64,000 nt of DNA, from NCBI RefSeq assembly GCF_027595985.1, contig NC_073304.1, positions 219,426,000-219,489,999 on the forward strand. The letters run 5' to 3'. This DNA is from Sorex araneus. Taxonomy: Eukaryota > Chordata > Mammalia > Eulipotyphla > Soricidae. The stretch's first letter is position 1. Every line of letters begins with the position of its first letter. The notes beneath the pieces were generated by a model, which saw only the letters and a list, made by a program, of their open reading frames with translations, searched no databases and was not told the DNA's origin. Below are positions 47,776-64,000 of this stretch, one piece after another. Position numbers and translations under genes: made by a program.

Positions 47776-48490
47776 GAACTCTATTTTTTAAAAAAATGAA
47801 TGAAAATAGGAGGAGTAAGAGGCCAGAAGCTGGGGGAGAGAGGAGGGATGGAGGGAAAAGGACAGATCTAGGCAGGATGAGGGCAGGAGGGGAGAAAAGA
47901 CTGATCTTCCCAACCCCCCACAGGAGGTCTGGACCAGCGGGGCTGTGAGTGGGCAGCAGGGGGCCCCTTCCCGGTGATGCCAACACTAACTGCCAAGCAG
48001 AAGGGAGGCCAGGGAGGGGAGGGAAGCTGGGCAAAGGGGATGGAAAGCATCCAGGAGGACCTTGCTCAACACACAGGCCTAAACAGGAGGCTGCCACGGG
48101 GAGAGACCCGACAGGTAGCTGGGGCTTCTTGGCTCCTGGAAGCTCCCCACATTCACTGCACAGGTAGGTGCAGCCTTAGCAGGGGCCGGAGTGGGTGGAG
48201 AGTGGAGGGGCCCACCGGGCCCTGTGCCCCCCCGGAGGACCGGGCAGGCCCCTGCCTCTCTCAGGACCCAGGTCTTATCTGCAAATCGCAGGGTGGGGGG
48301 TGGCGGCACTTGTAACTGCCAAGGTTCTTTCCTGTGACGGCTGCGGGGAGTCATGGAAGGAGGGGAGCAGGGGGCCTGGCGATGAGCTGGCTTCTCTGGA
48401 ATCCCCATTTCTTTCCCCCCACCCCCTAAAGGCTTTGCCTCTGAGGTCACAAAAGCCCTGTCCCCAACCCACGGACACCCGCACGCACGC
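47776..48490. other. Unique upstream flank of STAT5A
   Basis: Purine-rich at the left, no SINE, and rising in GC towards the CpG island. Likely proximal regulatory DNA, by position only. Confidence 0.5.
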
Positions 48491-49611
48491 TCGTTAAAAT
48501 GCAGACAGTCCCGCCCTCCTCCCGTTCCACGCAGGCGAGCCCCGGGGGCCCCGCGGTGGGGTTTCCAGGGTCCGGGTTTTCCCGGCCCCGGCAGTCCGGG
48601 GCCTCGGGCCACCCGGAGCGGCGGGGACCCCGGGGCGGCGGCCGTCGGGGCCGCCCCCGCGCCGCCCCGCCTGGCGGCCGCCGCGCCCCCGCCGGGCAGC
48701 CGCGCCGAGGGCGGAGGCAGGAGCGCGCGCGGCGGGGAGGGTGTTGGCGAGCGCCCGCGCGCTGTGTATGGTCTAGCGCAGGCAGCTGACCTTTGAGGAG
48801 GAAATCGCTGCTCCCGGCTCCTTCCTGTAGTAACAGCCGCCGCCGGAGCGCGGGCCGCAGCGGCAGCCGCGGGGCGCACTGCCCGCCCCGCAGACGGCTC
48901 GGCCCCAGCAGGTGGGTGGCCCGGCCGCAGGGGCCCCGCCGCTCCCGCCGCGCGCGCAGCCCCCTACCCTGAGGGGGCAGGCACGGTCGCCGGGACCCCG
49001 AGGGGACTTGGGTGCCGCGGGGATGGAGGACGCGGGACCGGGGTGGACGCCGTGGACGGGGGGCGAGACGGGTGCGCGCCGTTGGCTCGGCCGCGGGCAG
49101 GGGGCGCTGCCGGTTTGGCCTGCGACGGGGACTGGGGGGCGCAGCTGGAGGGGGGCCGCGGGAGCAGCGCATGTCCCCCTCCTCGACCCCTCCGCCCCGC
49201 ATCCTCTCTCCCAGACCACCGCGACCACGTGCCCACGTGGGGCCCGGCCCCGTGGAGGCCGTGGGGAGGGGGGACCGGTCGGCGTCGTGGAGCCTGGCCT
49301 CTAGGCCGCCGTGTCCAACCCCCAAGGCCCGTGGCAGGAACTGGAGCTGGGGGTTCGCAGTCAGGGAAGGGGGTTCTTGCAGAGGGCCCAAAAGTTTCTC
49401 TTTCAGTTTCTGGCTTGTCCCTTCATTGGGGGAAGCCCCAGGAGCGGGGCGCGAGGGGACAGGAAGACGGGGAGGGCGCCTGACTCTGGAGAGCAGGTTC
49501 CTGGTTGGAGGGTCGGGCGTCCTCTCCCCACTGAGAGGGTCCGGGATGGCTGGCGGGGCCGGGCGGGGGGCGAGGCGCGTGCTCAGCCCCGCTGGCCCTA
49601 GGTGCGCCGAC

Positions 49612-49620
<9 letters not shown>
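48490..49620 (+). promoter_or_regulatory. STAT5A: STAT5A promoter CpG island
   Basis: A GC-rich, CpG-dense stretch with no SINE that spans STAT5A exon 1 and most of intron 1. No TATA box is evident near the exon, as is usual for a dispersed CpG-island promoter. The long open frames on both strands here come from high GC and lack of stops. The transcription start is not fixed by the sequence; I place it around 48.75-48.79 kb because that is where similarity to the STAT5B intronic element begins. Confidence 0.85.
48780..48911 (+). other. STAT5A: STAT5A exon 1 (5'UTR, non-coding)
   Basis: The donor is CAG|GTGGGT, with the intron starting at 48,912; the 5' end is approximate. Its first part (48,783-48,829) holds a CAGCTG E-box, a TGACCT nuclear-receptor half-site and a CTTCCTGT ETS-type motif. 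It is duplicated in inverted orientation at 7,994-8,040. It splices to the acceptor at 49,600-49,601. Confidence 0.75.
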
Positions 49621-61999
<12,379 letters not shown>

Positions 62000-62116
62000 G
62001 CGTCCCTGCCCCCCGCTCCCTGGAGACAGTGCTCAATGAGACGAGACACGGGGCTGTGACTGGAGTGTTGCTGGAAGTCGCAATACCTTCTGCGGGGAGC
62101 GTGTGTGGGTATGCTC

Positions 62117-62117
62117 G

Positions 62118-62169
<52 letters not shown>
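62117..62169. repeat. STAT5A: (GT)n microsatellite in STAT5A 3'UTR
   Basis: GT run ending in GCGCGC. Confidence 0.95.
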
Positions 62170-62171
<2 letters not shown>

Positions 62172-62516
62172 CATGTGCCGGGAGGGCCTGCACAGCCCCC
62201 AGGAGGGGCAGCAGCAGCCCCCTGGGTGGCAGAGACAGAGCAAGGCCTCCTGGCAGGTGAGCCGGGGCCTTCCACAGCTCTGTCTGCTCAGCAGCTGTTT
62301 GTTTGCGTGAAATTCTGTTTGCTTATTGCGGGGACCACTCCCGGCAGGTACTTGGGGGAACCATGATATGTGCAAGGGGTGCCTTTGAATTTGAGGTTCA
62401 CTTCGAGCGGCCGCTCCAGCTCCGAGTGCCCTGCTAGTGACATTCGTGAAGAAGCGGGCTGGGCCTTGTGACTCAGCTGCAGTTTTCCTCCTGACCTAGA
62501 AGCTTCGCTTCCCAAG

Positions 62517-62572
62517 GTGTATGTGTATGTGTATGTGTATGTGTGTGTGTGTGTGTGTATGTGTGTGTGTGT
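62517..62572. repeat. STAT5A: (GTGTAT)n/(GT)n microsatellite in STAT5A 3'UTR
   Basis: Starts as 'gtgtat' units and becomes pure GT. The text 'cttcgcctcccaaggggtgtgtg' after it repeats 'cttcgcttcccaaggtgtatgtg' before it, so the unit was probably duplicated. Confidence 0.9.
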
Positions 62573-63132
62573 GCCCAACCGAGCTTCGCCTCCCAAGGGG
62601 TGTGTGTATGTGCGTGTGTGTGTGTCCGCGCCCCTGTTCCTAGGCACATGTTGATTTGTTGGTTCTTTCCCTTGGAGGGATGCTGGGCTTCCGTGGCGAC
62701 CCATGTTGGATACTTTCATGTATGTGGACTCCAGCTTCTTGTGTTTGTGGTTCCCGCAGCAGACACAGACACAGACCGAGGGGGTCTCTGTTTCTTGGCC
62801 TCCAGCAAGGGGCCTTGAAGTCTGTGCTGCAGCCCCAGCCCCCTCCTCCCCTCCCGCCTTCTTTTCTGGCCTTTCTCTCTGCGCCTGTTTACAGGAGGGT
62901 GGCTAAGTGCTAGGGCAGATCCCCCTCCTGGAAAAGGGGAAACTGCAGGAGGGAAGCCGTGCTTGCCGCCTGCCAGTGGGAGCTGGAGCCAGGAGCTGGA
63001 GCGGGCGCGTATGCGGGCAGCTGGCGCTGGAGTTATGTAACAGGTTGAGCTGTAGGGCCTGGCTCCCCCCTCCCCCCAGCTCCCGCTTTTGTACCTTGTA
63101 CACAGGCCACATGTTTGTGACAAGTGTCTTTG

Positions 63133-63138
63133 AATAAA
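63133..63138 (+). terminator. STAT5A: STAT5A polyadenylation signal AATAAA
   Basis: Canonical AATAAA inside 'tttgaataaaatattttg', with a GT-rich stretch (ctggtatgacccctggttgg) following at 63,159 as a downstream element. Cleavage is expected near 63,150-63,160. Confidence 0.9.
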
Positions 63139-63158
63139 ATATTTTGTTCATAAACTTG

Positions 63159-64000
63159 CTGGTATGACCCCTGGTTGGGGGGGACTGGCAGGTGGTCTCT
63201 GTGAGTGGGACCCTCCCTGCTCCTCCTTACCCCCCCCCCCCACTGGGGTCCTTTTCTTTCCTACTGCAGGGCAGAGGGTGTGAGGGGCAGCCTGACACAG
63301 CTGCTTGCTCTCTGCTCTGCGTGGCCTCAGAGGTGTGGCCTGTCCCGGAATGCTGGCAGCCCTCAGCAGGTCAGAGGGCTCGAGAAATGGGACGGTGATT
63401 GCTGGGGCAGGGTGGGGGGAGGAGAGGGGGGAGGGAGGATGGTGGTTGTGGGGGCAGAGGACGTGGCAACTGTGGTCCCACGGCTCCTCGGTGCTGGCTG
63501 CCAAGCTGGAAACAATGGTCCACAATGGTCCGAGGGGCCTCAGTGTCCGAGCTGGGCACGTGGGAGCCCCCCGCAGGCATCAGCAGCAGGTACCTGCCCC
63601 TGCACTGAGCCTCTTCCTGGCAGGGTGGCTGCGCCTGGCGCTGCCCCTTTGTACCCAGCTGTCTGGGGGGAGGGGAGCCCTGCGGGTCAGGCGGGGTGGA
63701 TGGTGGGAAGCCACCAGCGCTCACAGCAAGGGAAGCGGGGCGCAGAGCGGGGCTGGTGGGGGGCGCAGGAGGAGGGAAGGCGCCCACACTAATCTGCCAT
63801 CTCGCATCCGTCTGCTGCTGTCTCCATGGTGGCAAGTGGGCGCTGCTGTCTGAATGATCGCCACCCCCCCCACTCCTGCCAGGGCCCAGGCGACAGCCAA
63901 GTGTTTCTGTCCATCAGCACAGCACTGAGCGAACCTCAGAGAAAGTGATAATGGAGCTAGAGGGGCAGCTTTGGGGGCTGCTGAGTATCTACCCCAGCCC
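63159..64000. other. Intergenic DNA downstream of STAT5A
   Basis: Unique GC-rich DNA without SINE or exon. In human the STAT3 3' end (minus strand) lies roughly 1.4 kb past STAT5A, so STAT3 should begin just outside this window. Confidence 0.6.

Larger units (their letters stand above)
62000..63158 (+). other. STAT5A: STAT5A 3'UTR
   Basis: It follows the TGA in exon 19. It holds two GT-rich microsatellites (62,117-62,169 and 62,517-62,572, with a shorter one near 62,600) and no full-length SINE. The end is approximate, about 20 bp past the polyadenylation signal. Confidence 0.85.

Overview
This is vertebrate nuclear DNA from a mammal, most likely a shrew of the genus Sorex. Two things point there. 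The window is packed with one tRNA-derived SINE (A/B-box head, constant body ending 'gtgtgacccaaaaag' plus poly(A)) that I recognise as the Soricidae SOR-type element. The only protein gene that can be read is a mammalian STAT5A, close to the human protein over its full length. Every other open frame is a short chance frame, a SINE read-through or a GC-rich CpG-island frame.

Layout. (1) About 1-36.7 kb is AT-rich, SINE- and L1-filled intronic DNA. By synteny with the human STAT5B-STAT5A-STAT3 cluster, and from sequence inside it, I read it as intron 1 of STAT5B on the minus strand; no STAT5B coding exon lies in the window. (2) About 35.7-37.4 kb is a CpG island, the expected STAT5B promoter and non-coding first exon. 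(3) About 37.4-48.5 kb is the spacer between the two head-to-head genes, with SINEs, a composite L1-tailed insertion and some unique sequence. (4) About 48.5-49.6 kb is a second CpG island, the STAT5A promoter with non-coding exon 1. (5) 49,602-63,158 holds the rest of STAT5A on the plus strand: 18 coding exons, all boundaries resolved with GT-AG introns and compatible phases, giving 795 residues, then a 3'UTR and an AATAAA signal. (6) 63.2-64.0 kb is downstream intergenic DNA; STAT3 is expected just beyond the right edge.

Most interesting. A 47-bp stretch at 7,994-8,040, inside STAT5B intron 1, matches STAT5A exon 1 (48,783-48,829) at 42 of 47 positions in inverted orientation. That is the orientation expected if it was transcribed with STAT5B, and 11 bp after it on the minus strand lies a consensus splice donor. 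It looks like the STAT5B counterpart of the ancestral STAT5 first exon and promoter, left 28 kb inside the gene. Further points are a second SINE class whose private tail carries a conserved stem-loop, a species-specific change at the end of STAT5A exon 16 just before the phosphotyrosine segment, a near-identical 109/115-bp direct repeat beside the STAT5B island, and an L1-tailed composite insertion with target-site duplications. I found no tRNA, rRNA, CRISPR or viral gene, and nothing resembling a wholly new gene system.
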